DNA of 64,000 nt. Origin: Ravibacter sp964562455. Lineage in GTDB: Bacteria > Bacteroidota > Bacteroidia > Cytophagales > Spirosomataceae. The notes under the pieces were generated by a model, which saw nothing but the letters and a program-made list of their open reading frames with translations, was not told where the DNA came from and ran no database searches. Positions within the stretch are counted from its first letter, which is position 1. Each line of letters begins with the position of its first letter. Made by a program: the position numbers and the translations under genes. This document shows positions 1 to 10,400 of the stretch, one piece after another. The DNA lies in the NCBI GenBank assembly GCA_964562455.1, contig CAZLTN010000012.1, positions 28,074-92,073 of the forward strand, in the 5' to 3' direction.

Positions 1-290
1 TTTCCGTCGTCCGACAATACAAACCGGTTGGAATCCTGCCGGCGCACCAGCCTGTTCCGTAACGACCGGTACAAATAGAACCTCACTGTACGGACCTCTG
101 AAAGCTCGTCCCGCTTCATCCATAAATGAATGAACAAATCCTGTATAGTATCCTGAACAAGCGCCTTGTCTGTACAAACCCTGTAACCATAGCGAAAGAG
201 TTCTTTCGCAAAGTGATCGTAAAATCTTGAAAAAGATTCCGTGTCACCCTGACGTATTTCCTGCCACAATTTGAGCTCGTCCAATACCAT
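1..290 (-). CDS. ECF RNA polymerase sigma factor, N-terminal part (cut by window edge)
   Basis: Reverse-strand reading from the ATG at 288-290 is open to the left edge (about 96 codons). It starts MVLDELKLWQEIRQGDTESF and continues with FYDHFAKELFRYGYRV, VQDTIQDLFIHLW and FYLYRSLRNRLVRR. This is the sigma-70 region 2 pattern of ECF sigma factors: the region 2.2 core helix followed by the -10 recognition segment. The C-terminal region 4 lies outside the window. An in-frame ATG at 345-347 would add 19 residues. Without a Shine-Dalgarno sequence the choice is open; the shorter start fits family length better. Such factors in Bacteroidota usually precede a fecR-susC-susD set, which would lie to the left. 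Confidence 0.85.
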   Translation of the reverse strand, partial: MVLDELKLWQEIRQGDTESFSRFYDHFAKELFRYGYRVCTDKALVQDTIQDLFIHLWMKRDELSEVRTVRFYLYRSLRNRLVRRQDSNRFVLSDDG

Positions 291-489
291 CGGAAACCTG
301 TTAGTCTGATCTTGCACCGTCGTCCCTAACAAACTTAAGGGAATCATATAACAATTAAAAGAAAAAACAGAATCGGCAGATTATTTAGCTTCCGCCGATA
401 CCATTGCAAGATAGGTCCGCTTTGTCATTTTGCATGAACGGAAGTATTATCAATTCATTAATTCAACGAACCGGCTTTCCCCGAAAAGG

Positions 490-520
490 TTGACTCGCGT
501 TGCGGAGGATACTATCTTTA
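490..520 (+). promoter_or_regulatory. Candidate Bacteroidota promoter for the lipoprotein and antiporter genes
   Basis: A TTG at 490-492 is followed by a 20-base spacer and TATCTTTA at 513-520, one base off the Bacteroidota -7 consensus TAnnTTTG. The lipoprotein gene starts 40 to 70 bases downstream. This is a pattern match only. Confidence 0.35.
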
Positions 521-587
521 ATTTCCGGCTGCCTTAAAATCCCTGTGCCGGAAACTGAAAATGAAAATATGTCCAACACCACCGTCT

Positions 588-1163
588 ATGAAAACACCTG
601 ATTTTTTGTTGCTTACCGGCACCTTGCTCCTGCTCACCGGATGTTACGACCAGGAGCGTGAGGCCAGGCTTACCCAACGGGAACGCAACCTGCTGGTGCG
701 GGAAAAACAATTTTCCATGAAAGAGTCGGAATACCTTTCACTGCTGAAAATGCGGGACAGCCTGCTTGCAATGAAAGACACCGTCGGTATGATTGTTGCC
801 TGGCCTGAAGAAATAGCAGGGTACTGGAACAGCAAGGTGGTATGTACAGAATCAAACTGTGCCGATTATGTAGTCGGCGATCAGCGCAACGATACATGGC
901 TGTTTACAAGCGATTCGACCCGGATGGTGACAAAAGTGATCAACAACAATGCACTTGTACGCGTATACAATTCATCGTTTAACAAAAACGCTATCAGTTT
1001 GAGCTTCAGCACCGATTCATCAGCATCTAAGCAGGTGGTAATGAACGTTTTGCTGAACGAGCTGAGCCAAAACAAAATAAAGGGTACCCGGACGATCTCG
1101 ATCGACAACAGGTGCACTGCCCGGTTCAGTGTCGAGCTGAGCCGCAACCCCGGTAAAGAATAG
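588..1163 (+). CDS. Hypothetical lipoprotein with coiled-coil N-terminus
   Basis: I do not recognise the family. From the ATG at 588 (Met10 of the longer frame starting at 561) the protein is 191 residues. It has a clean lipoprotein signal: a hydrophobic stretch ending LLLLTGC, so Cys19 would be lipidated. Next comes a charged, heptad-like segment (residues 20-60, rich in E, R, K and Q) suggesting a short coiled coil, then a beta-rich domain. The start at 588 is preferred because the signal peptide then begins at the N-terminus. The antiporter gene begins 4 bases after the stop, so the two are probably cotranscribed. Confidence 0.75.
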   Translation: MKTPDFLLLTGTLLLLTGCYDQEREARLTQRERNLLVREKQFSMKESEYLSLLKMRDSLLAMKDTVGMIVAWPEEIAGYWNSKVVCTESNCADYVVGDQRNDTWLFTSDSTRMVTKVINNNALVRVYNSSFNKNAISLSFSTDSSASKQVVMNVLLNELSQNKIKGTRTISIDNRCTARFSVELSRNPGKE

Positions 1164-1167
1164 TATT

Positions 1168-3291
1168 ATGATATTAACCAATATTTACGACGTATCACTT
1201 CCTATCGAAGACCCGGTACTGAAGTTCCTGATACTTTTGATCATTATCCTGTGCGCGCCCCTGCTGCTCAACAAGATAAAGGTACCGCATCTGCTCGGCC
1301 TCATCATCGCGGGGGCTATCGTAGGCCCGAACGGGCTTAACCTGCTTCCCCGCGACAGCGCCATTGTCGTTACCGGCACAACCGGGCTGCTGTACATCAT
1401 GTTCCTGGCAGGGCTTGAAATCGACATGGGCGACTTCAAAAAGCACAAATGGAAGAGCCTTGCTTTCGGCATGTATACTTTCATTATCCCGCTAAGCCTG
1501 GGTTACATCGGCGGGTATTATATACTGGGCTTTTCCCAGCTCACTTCTTTCCTGTTCGCCAGCCTTTTTTCATCGCATACCCTTATCGCCTATCCCCTGG
1601 TCAGCAAAATGGGGCTATCCAAAAACCTGGCCGTAAACATCACTGTAGGCGGAACGATGATAACCGATATACTGGCGCTGATGGTGCTGGCGGTTTCGGT
1701 GGGTATGGCCAAGGGCGAAGTAGGCCGTGAATTCTGGTTCAGGCTCAGCATATCGGTGCTGGCTTTCGGTATGACGGTATTGTTTTTATTCCCGGTGATA
1801 GGACGGTGGTTTTTCAAGAAAGTCAGCGACAGGATTTCACAATATATTTTCGTGCTGGTAATGATCTACCTCGCCGCTTTGCTGGCTGAACTGGCCGGGG
1901 TCGAAGCCATTATAGGGGCATTCCTTGCCGGCCTCGCCCTCAACCGGCTCATACCTCATACCTCGTCTCTGATGAACCGGGTCGAGTTTGTAGGAAATGC
2001 CATTTTCATCCCGTTTTTCCTGATAAGCGTGGGCATGATCATTGACTTTACGGTCTTTTTTAAAAGCTGGGAAACAATCAAGGTCGCCCTGTTGATGACC
2101 GTACTGGCAATTAGTACCAAATACCTTGCCGCAAAAGCCACGCAGAAGACCTTCAGGCTGCGCCCCGAAGAAGGCGGACTCATTTTCGGGCTCAGCTCCG
2201 CTTCCGCTGCCGCCACGCTGGCTGCGGTGATGGTCGGGTACAACATCATTATTTCTGAAAACGAGACGGGAGAACCTATGCGGCTTCTGAACGATCATGT
2301 CCTGAACGGGAGCATCCTGATGATACTTGTTTCCTGTACCGTATCTTCCTTCGTTACAATGGCCAATGCCAATAAGATAGCCGACGCAGATCATGAAGAT
2401 ACAGTAGCCGGTGAAAGCTCGGAGGAAGAGACGATCCTGCTGGCAGTCAATCACCAGGATACTGTCGAAAAGATGGTCAATCTCTCCCTTATGATCAAGG
2501 CAACGAGCAATACCGACAGAGTATTCGCGCTGAACGTGATCAACGAGGAGAAAAACGAATCCTCGGTAAAAAATGCAGAAAAAATCCTGGCGGCGGCAGT
2601 GGACATTGCGGCGGCGTCGGATATTCGCCTCCAGCCGCTCACACGCTATGACAATGATGTTGTCAGCGGCATCAATAATGTGCTGAAAGAAAAGAGAGTT
2701 TCCGACCTGGTCATCGGCATGCAGGACAACAGGGGATTCTCACCTTCATTTGTCTATAACCTTTACAACGGCTATCTCCAGAATGCGAATGTCAACGTAC
2801 TGGTTTACCACGCGGCCCAGCCTATCTCGACTATCAAAAGGCATATCGTCATATTACCGTTCATGTCGCATACCGAACCGGGGTTCTTTTCTTCGCTGCT
2901 CCGGATCTGGAACATAGGGCGGAACTCCGGCGCAGTGCTCAGCTTTTACAGCAGCAGGATCTGCATCGATATATTAAAGAGAATTCACAGGCGTGCCAAT
3001 ATAGAAGCCGATTTTAATGTAGTGCACGAATGGACCAGGCTGGAGCAGATCGCGAAGGATGTTGCCACGGATGAGGGATTGATCCTGGTGATGGCAAAGT
3101 CGGGGATGACCTCTTATTCACCCCAGATGCGTACCGTCCCGGATATACTCAATGCGCGTTTTTCCGACAAAAATTACCTCCTGGTATACCCTTATCCGGG
3201 ATCGGGAGAAGAAGACCAGGAAAAGCGTTCGGTCAATAACCACGACGACTTCATCGAAATCGGGAATATTATCGGGAAGATGTTTAAGTGA
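1168..3291 (+). CDS. Cation:proton antiporter (CPA2/Kef type) with C-terminal USP-like region
   Basis: A 707-residue inner-membrane protein. Residues about 20-400 form 12 or more hydrophobic segments of the Na+/H+ exchanger fold, with typical CPA2 stretches such as PHLLGLIIAGAIVGPNGL and GVEAIIGAFLAGLALNRL. Residues about 430-707 are soluble and resemble tandem universal-stress-protein domains (ETILLAVNH, then VSDLVIGMQDNRGF). Members of this family exchange monovalent cations for protons; the USP-like tail is thought to sense nucleotides or stress. There is no RCK/KTN domain, which separates it from classical KefB/KefC. It lies 4 bases behind the lipoprotein gene. The transported ion cannot be told from sequence. 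Confidence 0.9.
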   Translation: MILTNIYDVSLPIEDPVLKFLILLIIILCAPLLLNKIKVPHLLGLIIAGAIVGPNGLNLLPRDSAIVVTGTTGLLYIMFLAGLEIDMGDFKKHKWKSLAFGMYTFIIPLSLGYIGGYYILGFSQLTSFLFASLFSSHTLIAYPLVSKMGLSKNLAVNITVGGTMITDILALMVLAVSVGMAKGEVGREFWFRLSISVLAFGMTVLFLFPVIGRWFFKKVSDRISQYIFVLVMIYLAALLAELAGVEAIIGAFLAGLALNRLIPHTSSLMNRVEFVGNAIFIPFFLISVGMIIDFTVFFKSWETIKVALLMTVLAISTKYLAAKATQKTFRLRPEEGGLIFGLSSASAAATLAAVMVGYNIIISENETGEPMRLLNDHVLNGSILMILVSCTVSSFVTMANANKIADADHEDTVAGESSEEETILLAVNHQDTVEKMVNLSLMIKATSNTDRVFALNVINEEKNESSVKNAEKILAAAVDIAAASDIRLQPLTRYDNDVVSGINNVLKEKRVSDLVIGMQDNRGFSPSFVYNLYNGYLQNANVNVLVYHAAQPISTIKRHIVILPFMSHTEPGFFSSLLRIWNIGRNSGAVLSFYSSRICIDILKRIHRRANIEADFNVVHEWTRLEQIAKDVATDEGLILVMAKSGMTSYSPQMRTVPDILNARFSDKNYLLVYPYPGSGEEDQEKRSVNNHDDFIEIGNIIGKMFK

Positions 3292-3370
3292 AAATGAGAT
3301 GACGCAATCGGCGATTATATATCCCTGTGGCCGTTTTTCCGCTTCACGGTAATCTGATCCAGCCCCTATC

Positions 3371-4510
3371 TCACTTCCCCTTTTTAAATACTTCCATTCT
3401 TTTCCGTACCAGGGTATCGTCCGGATTAACCTTTTCCAGGAAGTCCAGTACTTTCCCGGCGGTGTAGCGATTGCCCGTTTCCAGTATCTCCGAAACTTTA
3501 CGAAGCGTATTCACATCTGTTACTTTCGCGGCGAAAAACAGGCTCAGTACCTCTCCGAGCAAATCCCCGTTCAGTTTTAGAACCAGGCCTGTCAGAGACG
3601 ATGCCGTCTCCGGTCTGAGCATACCGGCATCTTTCAGCTTCAGTATAGCAAGCTTCCTGACGGCATAGGCGCCTTCCGATACCAGGCCCGCCAGTGCAGC
3701 CTGCACATCCTTTTCACAGGCTACCCTTCCGGGAAACGAAGTGATAGCCGAAGCCGCTACGTTCAGGTTGGAATTCCCGGTGAGCTCAACTACTTTTTCC
3801 CTGACATCCTTCTCCCACCCGGGCAGTAGCCGAAGCCGGGACAGCGTCCAGCGTTGCAGGCGAGGTTCACCGGAATCCAGCAGCAGCAGCGCAAACCTCT
3901 CCGTAAAAACGTCGCTGCTAAGCCTGGAGACCACTTCTCCCGTTTTACCGTAGACAATGTGCCACAAGCGATAGGTGGTGAAAGCCGCGCCCGGCACAAT
4001 ATAATCCAGGATATCTTTCAGCGTCGCGGACGAAACAGCATCTACTTCTCCCGGATTTCCTGTACCGGGAACCAGCTCCTCAAAAGTGTAGTCAGCCAGG
4101 ACAGAAAGCGAATCCGAAAGGATCCCGTGCAGCTTCAGGTACTCTTCATGCGAGAAAGGATCATGGTCGGTTTTGCTTAAAAACTCTCCGGGAGGCAATT
4201 CGAAACCCATGTAGCCCCCGGCCGGATCCCAGTAAACCGTTATATCCAGCAGCCGGCACTTCCCGTCGAAGCATACGCTCGTTTTTATTTCCCTGGAGTA
4301 TGATACCGGTATGCCGTCGCGCGTAAGGTTCTGGTACAACACGTCAGATGCCGTGGAATCAGCGAAATCCTCCCTGTAAACGACCTGGCGCACCGGCTTC
4401 TCCTTTATTGCGGCTTCCTTAAAAAAACGGATAGGGATAGCCTGTGCCGCTCCCTTTATTGAAAAAGAGCACAGGGCTATCCCCAGGAAAATCAGTTTGT
4501 CAAGCCTCAT
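3371..4510 (-). CDS. Secreted HEAT-like repeat protein with FMN-binding (flavinylation-type) motif
   Basis: 379 residues with an N-terminal signal peptide (MRLDKLIFLGIALCSFSIKG, cleavage near AAQA). Residues about 60-175 resemble a divergent FMN-binding domain and hold D157-A-V-S-S-A-T163. This fits the Dxx(S/T)(G/S)AT motif in which ApbE-type transferases attach FMN to the threonine. Residues about 180-379 are leucine-rich helical repeats that look like HEAT repeats. It is the last gene of the SusC/SusD locus and starts 9 bases after the FAD-dependent oxidoreductase, so the two may form a periplasmic flavin redox pair. Both the FMN attachment and the partnership are inference; no ApbE gene is in the window. 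Confidence 0.7.
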   Translation of the reverse strand: MRLDKLIFLGIALCSFSIKGAAQAIPIRFFKEAAIKEKPVRQVVYREDFADSTASDVLYQNLTRDGIPVSYSREIKTSVCFDGKCRLLDITVYWDPAGGYMGFELPPGEFLSKTDHDPFSHEEYLKLHGILSDSLSVLADYTFEELVPGTGNPGEVDAVSSATLKDILDYIVPGAAFTTYRLWHIVYGKTGEVVSRLSSDVFTERFALLLLDSGEPRLQRWTLSRLRLLPGWEKDVREKVVELTGNSNLNVAASAITSFPGRVACEKDVQAALAGLVSEGAYAVRKLAILKLKDAGMLRPETASSLTGLVLKLNGDLLGEVLSLFFAAKVTDVNTLRKVSEILETGNRYTAGKVLDFLEKVNPDDTLVRKRMEVFKKGK

Positions 4511-4519
4511 GTACCGGCG

Positions 4520-5878
4520 TCAGGTTGTTTTCACCGGCACGATCGCCCCGTGCTCTTCAAGGAGTTTCCTCAGGTCTGAATAGGGAACTTCCAGCGGAGT
4601 CTTGCCCGACATGCTGGCAAGGGCCGCCGCGGCTGCGGCGGCCTGTCCCATACCCATACAGGAAGCCTGTACCCGCAAAGCCGAATTGGCCAGCCGGTCG
4701 CTGCTCAGGCAACGACCCGCTACCAGGAAATTCCGGCTTCCTTTCGGCGCCAGCGCCCGGAGCGGGATAGTCGGCACTACTCCATCTACAAGATGTTTGG
4801 GTATAACCCCTTTGTCGTCGTGCAGGTCGATCGGGTAGTAAGAATAGGAAACCGCATCGTCAAACACCTTGCCTGTCACGTAGTCTTCATGGGTGATCAG
4901 GTATTCGCCGTCGATCCGGTAGGTTTCCCTTACCGCAGTTTCATTCTGGACATCTTCGAGGTGCGTTTTTTCCAGGCCCGGAAGCGTCCGGAGAAAACGG
5001 AGCATTTTCAACAGCGATGTTCTTCCGCGGATATTGGCCAGCGTATGCGTTTCCGAAGTAGTCGAGTCCGCACCTGCAACATGCTGAACATTGTCCCCGT
5101 ATTTCCGGAGAACACCCGATACGCTCAGGAACTCTTTTTTTACAAGGTTTCCTTTCTGTACTTCCTCCGCATAACGGGCTTCAATCATCTTATAGTCGAG
5201 CTTATCGGGGTCGTATCCGCCCAGCTTAAACTGAAGCGTACCGGGCTGGATTTCAGCTTCGCGCAATACCGGGAACCCCGCAAGGGAAGCGGCAAACGCG
5301 TTACCGGTGCAGTCTATCACCTGGCCGGCCCTGATAGTCGTCTCGGTACCCTTTCCTATGGTAGTTACTTCCCACCCGTTCTTCACCTGCTTTATTACAG
5401 TCGGAGTTTCGTAATAGCGGATCTCCACTCCGGCATCGAGCACCTTTTCTTCCGCGAGCATGGCGTAAAGCTGACCGTTTACGCGTACCTGGTGCCTCCA
5501 GTGCTGCCTGCCGTGAGGAATTGAAACATTGGGAAGCGGATCGTCATTCATTGCCACGGCTTCCTGCACCAGTTCCCAGCCGATCCCACCTATCACCTGC
5601 TTTCCCCATGCAAAGAAAATACCGGGGAAATTAACCCCGCCGGTGGTGGTCACGCCTCCCAACTGGCTACCATTTTCGACAAGTATGGTCTTTCTGCCGG
5701 TACGGCCCGCCTGGATAGCCGCTACCACGCCGGCAGTGCCTCCGCCTATCACGAGTATGTCGGTTCCGATCGTCTTTTTCGAAACCCGGTAAGGCTCCCG
5801 CAAGCGTTCTCCTTTTAATATAGTGGGTACCCCTATCGAAATGGACCCCAGTGCAGCCAGTGCCGATCTTCGTTTCAT
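4520..5878 (-). CDS. FAD-dependent oxidoreductase (FAD_oxidored family), exported
   Basis: 452 residues. The N-terminus MKRRSALAALGSISIGVP has a double arginine before a hydrophobic stretch, suggesting Tat or Sec export. The dinucleotide-binding motif VIGGGTAGVVAAIQAGR (about residues 43-60) is followed by the VE that binds the FAD ribose. A second FAD-contact block NFLVAGRCLSSDRLANSALR lies near residue 390, and QAAAAAAALA closes the fold. This layout matches the FAD_oxidored family often found with SusCD loci. The substrate is unknown. It sits 21 bases after susD and 9 bases before the FMN-motif gene, so it is probably the third gene of one operon. Confidence 0.88.
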   Translation of the reverse strand: MKRRSALAALGSISIGVPTILKGERLREPYRVSKKTIGTDILVIGGGTAGVVAAIQAGRTGRKTILVENGSQLGGVTTTGGVNFPGIFFAWGKQVIGGIGWELVQEAVAMNDDPLPNVSIPHGRQHWRHQVRVNGQLYAMLAEEKVLDAGVEIRYYETPTVIKQVKNGWEVTTIGKGTETTIRAGQVIDCTGNAFAASLAGFPVLREAEIQPGTLQFKLGGYDPDKLDYKMIEARYAEEVQKGNLVKKEFLSVSGVLRKYGDNVQHVAGADSTTSETHTLANIRGRTSLLKMLRFLRTLPGLEKTHLEDVQNETAVRETYRIDGEYLITHEDYVTGKVFDDAVSYSYYPIDLHDDKGVIPKHLVDGVVPTIPLRALAPKGSRNFLVAGRCLSSDRLANSALRVQASCMGMGQAAAAAAALASMSGKTPLEVPYSDLRKLLEEHGAIVPVKTT

Positions 5879-5899
5879 TGGAATAGATTTTGAATGTTG

Positions 5900-7369
5900 T
5901 TAATAGCCCGGATTCTGGTCTTTTGACGGATCAAGCATCTCGTTATAATTCATTTCCGAAAGCGGAATAGGCCAGAGGAGGTGCTTCGGTGCTACCGTTT
6001 TATTCTTACCGTAAGCGATCAGTTCGTTAAGCTTACCGCTTCTCCTCAGCTCATGCCAGCGTTTTCCTTCATAAAGGAACTCATATCCTCTTTCTTTGGT
6101 GACCAGGTCCAGAAAACCTTCGGCCGTGAGCTCCGAAATTTTATAATCTGCCTCTGAAGGTGTTCCCGGATCAAACCCGTAAGCCCTTCTTCTTACTTTA
6201 TTCAATGCTTCCAGCGCCGCAGCCGATACCTGCCCGTCCGCCCTCGCAGCAGCTTCGGCATATATCAGCAGCACGTCGGCGTACCGGTAAACCGGCTGGT
6301 CATTACCCGCTCCGCTCTGGCTGATCGCCTGCCGATCTACATATTTCGAGCTTACAAGTGTATTGGCGCCCAGGCCAAAATTAATATTATCCCACAATTT
6401 TTTCCTCAGATCCTGGTCGTCCCAGTTCACGAAATTCGGGTTGGTCTTGTCGCCGTGCACCGCATAAGCCCCGCCGAAATTGAAAAGATTGGTACTGGGA
6501 TGATTCGAAATCCAGAGGATATAATTCCCCTGCTCGGCGAGCCTCGAAAATTTAAAATAGAAAATTTCTTCGGGAGTCGTCAGTATCTCAGGCCCGAAGA
6601 GATTTTGCTGGAAATCGGTGGCGGAAGCGACCTTCACCAGGCTGAATTTCCCCGAATCCATCACCTGCTTCGCACGCACCGCCGCCTGCGCATAGTTACC
6701 CAGTTCCAGGTAAACATCGGCCAGCAGCGATCTTGCAGCCCAGACAGAGGGCCGCCCGATATCTTTGGGTGTCTCCGGCAAACCTGCCTCGGCGGCGGCG
6801 AGATCCGAGAGTATCAGATCGTAAACTTCGCTGACGGGGCTTTTGGGAAGGTCCTTTTCATTCATGTTGACCTCGGTCCTCAGCGGGATGCTCCCCCAGT
6901 TCCTCACCAGGTGAAAGTAGGTGAAAGCCCTGAGAAACCTTGCTTCTGCGACGTATTTGCCGATATCCTCCTGACTGATAGAAGATCCCTTCGGGGCATT
7001 TTCTATGACCAGGTTTGCATTCCGGATGGCCAGGTAAAAGGAATTCCAGAAGCCGGCTACTCTTGTGATATTCGCGTCGTTAAGCCCCTGGTAATCGCTC
7101 AGGGGTGTCCAGCTTCCCCGTCCGTACATCCAGTCCGACTGGCATTCCAGGGTAGCGACATAATTAGCAATGGTATTGATCCTCAACGGCCGGTAGATAG
7201 CGTTTACCGCTGTTTCTACTTCTTCTCCCGTATTGTAAAATACCTCAACCGCCAGCGATTTCGGCGATTCGACCAACATGCTATCGCAGGAGCTCACCAC
7301 TCCTCCCAGGGCTGCAACGCAGCAGATTGTGAGCAGTTGCTGTTTTATATAGGTTATTTTTCTGTTCAT
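5900..7369 (-). CDS. RagB/SusD family nutrient-binding outer-membrane lipoprotein
   Basis: 489 residues with a lipoprotein signal ending VVSSC (Cys28). It shows the SusD pattern: an N-terminal tetratricopeptide-like helical part (YVAEARFLRAFTYFHLV; SVWAARSLLADVYLELGNY) and the C-terminal YADVLLIYAEAAAR and ERGYEFLYEGKRWHELRR blocks. SusD proteins sit on the cell surface and cap the SusC channel, capturing the ligand. It lies 38 bases downstream of the SusC gene. The ligand cannot be read from sequence. Confidence 0.95.
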   Translation of the reverse strand: MNRKITYIKQQLLTICCVAALGGVVSSCDSMLVESPKSLAVEVFYNTGEEVETAVNAIYRPLRINTIANYVATLECQSDWMYGRGSWTPLSDYQGLNDANITRVAGFWNSFYLAIRNANLVIENAPKGSSISQEDIGKYVAEARFLRAFTYFHLVRNWGSIPLRTEVNMNEKDLPKSPVSEVYDLILSDLAAAEAGLPETPKDIGRPSVWAARSLLADVYLELGNYAQAAVRAKQVMDSGKFSLVKVASATDFQQNLFGPEILTTPEEIFYFKFSRLAEQGNYILWISNHPSTNLFNFGGAYAVHGDKTNPNFVNWDDQDLRKKLWDNINFGLGANTLVSSKYVDRQAISQSGAGNDQPVYRYADVLLIYAEAAARADGQVSAAALEALNKVRRRAYGFDPGTPSEADYKISELTAEGFLDLVTKERGYEFLYEGKRWHELRRSGKLNELIAYGKNKTVAPKHLLWPIPLSEMNYNEMLDPSKDQNPGY

Positions 7370-7407
7370 GATGCTTGATTTAGCGGTCTAAAAGTTATTT
7401 CCCGGCT

Positions 7408-10400
7408 TCAAAAACCAATTCTTACCCCCGCCGTGACCGATTTGGCTACCGGGTAGCTGTTATGATCGATCCTGAAGTTCGTTTCAGGGTCCCACCACGA
7501 ATACCCGGTAAAGGTCAGCAGGTTTTGCCCGCTTACATAGACGTACAGGTTACGCAAAGCTTTTGACCTGATCAGCCCGACTGTCAGGTTATAACCTATC
7601 GAAATGTTCTTTAAGCGGAGATAAGACCCGTCCTCGATAAACCGCTCCGACATGCGTACAGGCGACCTCAGGCTGATTTTCGGGTATTGGGCATCCGGCG
7701 AATCCGGCGTCCAGTGGTTATAGAATACTGACCGGGGCATGTTCAGGCCGAAGCCGTAGTCCATAGTATTGGTGATCGCGCTGGCATTGAATATATCATT
7801 GCCCTGCGACCCCTGCCAGAACATATTGAATTCAAATCCCTTGTAAGTCAGGTTGGAGCTGAGCCCGTAGATAAAATTGGGGTTAGCATCGCCTATATAG
7901 GTCTTGTCGGCCTGGGTAATCGTACCGTCTTCATTGACATCTTTAAATACAATAAAGCCATTGGAATCGTACCCCGCTTCCTTATATCCCCAGAATTGCC
8001 CGATGGGCCGTCCTTCTCTCAGGATACCCGTCGCATCATTTACGATGATGACGCCGATATTGTCGCGGAGAATATCCTCCCCGCCATAAAGGCTCACAAC
8101 TTTATTCCTGTTAAAAGAAATATTGGCGTTCACATCCCATGCTAAATCTCCCCGCTTCAGAATAAGGGCATCTGCACCGAACTCGATCCCCTTATTCTGT
8201 ACTTTCCCGACATTCATAACGGTGCTGGTGTACCCCAGCGACGACGGGAGCGATACCACGCTCAGCAGGTCGCGCGTATTTTTCACATAGTAGTCTGCTG
8301 TCAGGAGAAGGCGGTTTCCAAATAGCCCCAGATCCAGCCCGGCATCGAACTGGGCAGTGGTTTCCCATTTCAGGTTACCCGGCAGGCGCGTACCCGGCGA
8401 AAATGTATTGGCCAGGGCGTCGTTGAAAATCGTCCTGTCCGCGACCAGGTTGTTCAAAGTCATATAAGGAGTAACTCCCTGGTTACCTGTAATACCCCAG
8501 CTGGTTCTGAGCTTCAGATCAGATACCACACGGTTGTCGGCAAGGAAATCTTCGTTCGATACTCTCCAGGCCAGCGCAGCGGAAGGAAAATGGCCCCATT
8601 TCGAGCCCGGGCTGTAAACAGATGACCCGTCTCTCCTGATGCTGGCGGTTACAAGATACCGGTTATCATACGCATAATTAACGCGCCCGAGGAAAGAAAC
8701 CAGCACAGACCTGCTGTAGCCTGAAGTGGCTATGTTCTGGTTGGCAGCCGCCCCGATATTGTAAGATTCGAAAATATCGCTCAGGAACCCGGTCCCGCCG
8801 GCGTTCAGGCTCGTCGCCCGGGAGTCCTGTAAAGTAATCCCCGCTACAGCGCTCAGGCTGTGCTTGTCGTCAAATGTTTTGATGTAATTCAGCGTATTTT
8901 CATTCAGAAGGCTGGTAAACTGACTGGAGCCGACATTAGCTATCCCTTGTGAATTAAAAAACTTCCTGGTAGTATAGTTATCCGTCCTGTCGTCCCTGTT
9001 CTCTATCCCGCCCGCTACCTTCAGAATCAGGTCGGGCGTAATCTTGTAAGACAAACCCAGGTTGGCAAGCAGCACATTCGCCATTACGGCGCTGTTTTGC
9101 TCGTTAATAAAATTGATCGGGTTCCTGATATCGGTAGCAATAAACGGATAAGCCGTCGACAAAACCGTATAAGACCCGTCCGGGTTATAGGGAGTAAGAG
9201 TAGGTGGTGCAGAAATCGCCGCAGCAATCATGGATCCCCCTCTCGACCCGCCGCCACTGTCCTTTCTTTCAGTAGCCAGCCGGCTGACCGTGCTCGTAAA
9301 ATCGATCGTAAACTTGTCGCTGGCTTTATGGGAAATGTTGGTCTGGAGGGAATAACGGTTGTAATTGCTTCCCTTTATGATTCCCTGCTGCCCGAAAACG
9401 CTGCCTGATATGGAAAATAAGGTTTTTTCGTTCCCTCCGCTGACATTCAATGCGGAAGTCATGATAGGAGCGCGCTGGAAAACAAAATCCTGCCAGTCGA
9501 ACCCTTCTCCTAAATTATCGATGTCCTGCTGGGAAAAGAAGGGCTTGATATTATCGTTGACGGCCTGCTCGTTATAAAACTGCGCGTATTCTTTTGCATT
9601 CATGAGATCGAGTTTCCTGATCAGCTTCTGGCTGCTGTAGCTGGTCTCAAAATCGACGTGCGTCCGTCCTTTCTTGCCTTTTTTAGTCGTAATGATCACT
9701 ACCCCGTTTGCTCCCCTCGACCCGTATATTGCGGTGGCGGAAGCATCTTTCAGTATCTCAAGGCTTTCTATGTCCGAATTGTTGAGGTGGGTCGGATTGC
9801 CGCTTACCGGGAATCCGTCGATCACATACAATGGTTCGTTAGACCCCTGGATGGAGTTGCCGCCCCGTATTCTCACTGAGATACCCGCCCCGGGAGCGCC
9901 GGAGCCCTGGCGGATGTGCACGCCTGGCGCACGCCCGGAAAGAGACTGCAAAACGTTTGCGTTCGGAAATGCATTCAGCTCTTTGGCTTTCACCTGGGAA
10001 ACCGACCCGGTCAGATCGCTTTTTTTCACAACACCATACCCGATTACCACGAGCTCTTCCAGCGATTTGAGGTCGGGGTTCATGGTAACTTCAAGCGACG
10101 ACCTGTTGCCGACTATTATCTCCCTGGTCTCATAGCCCACAAAAGAAAACACCAGCACAGTATTCTCTCCCGGTACCGAAAGTGAAAACTGTCCGTCTAT
10201 GTCCGTTGAAATTCCCCTTTGGGTTCCTTTTACGACGACGCTGACTCCCGGCAGGCCGGCGCCCAGTTCATCGAGCACCTTTCCTTTTACTTCATGCTCT
10301 GCCGGCCGGAGCAGCTCTATCTTCCGCTCTTCCTTTTCGATACGCTCCGGCCACTGTATCCGTTCGGCGAGGGGCCTGTTTTCCAGGCGCCCCGGAGGAA

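Noticed and set aside
4793..5524. 243-codon plus-strand frame opposite the FAD-dependent oxidoreductase gene
   Set aside because: Shadow of a gene with clear FAD motifs; no signal peptide or domain in the shadow.
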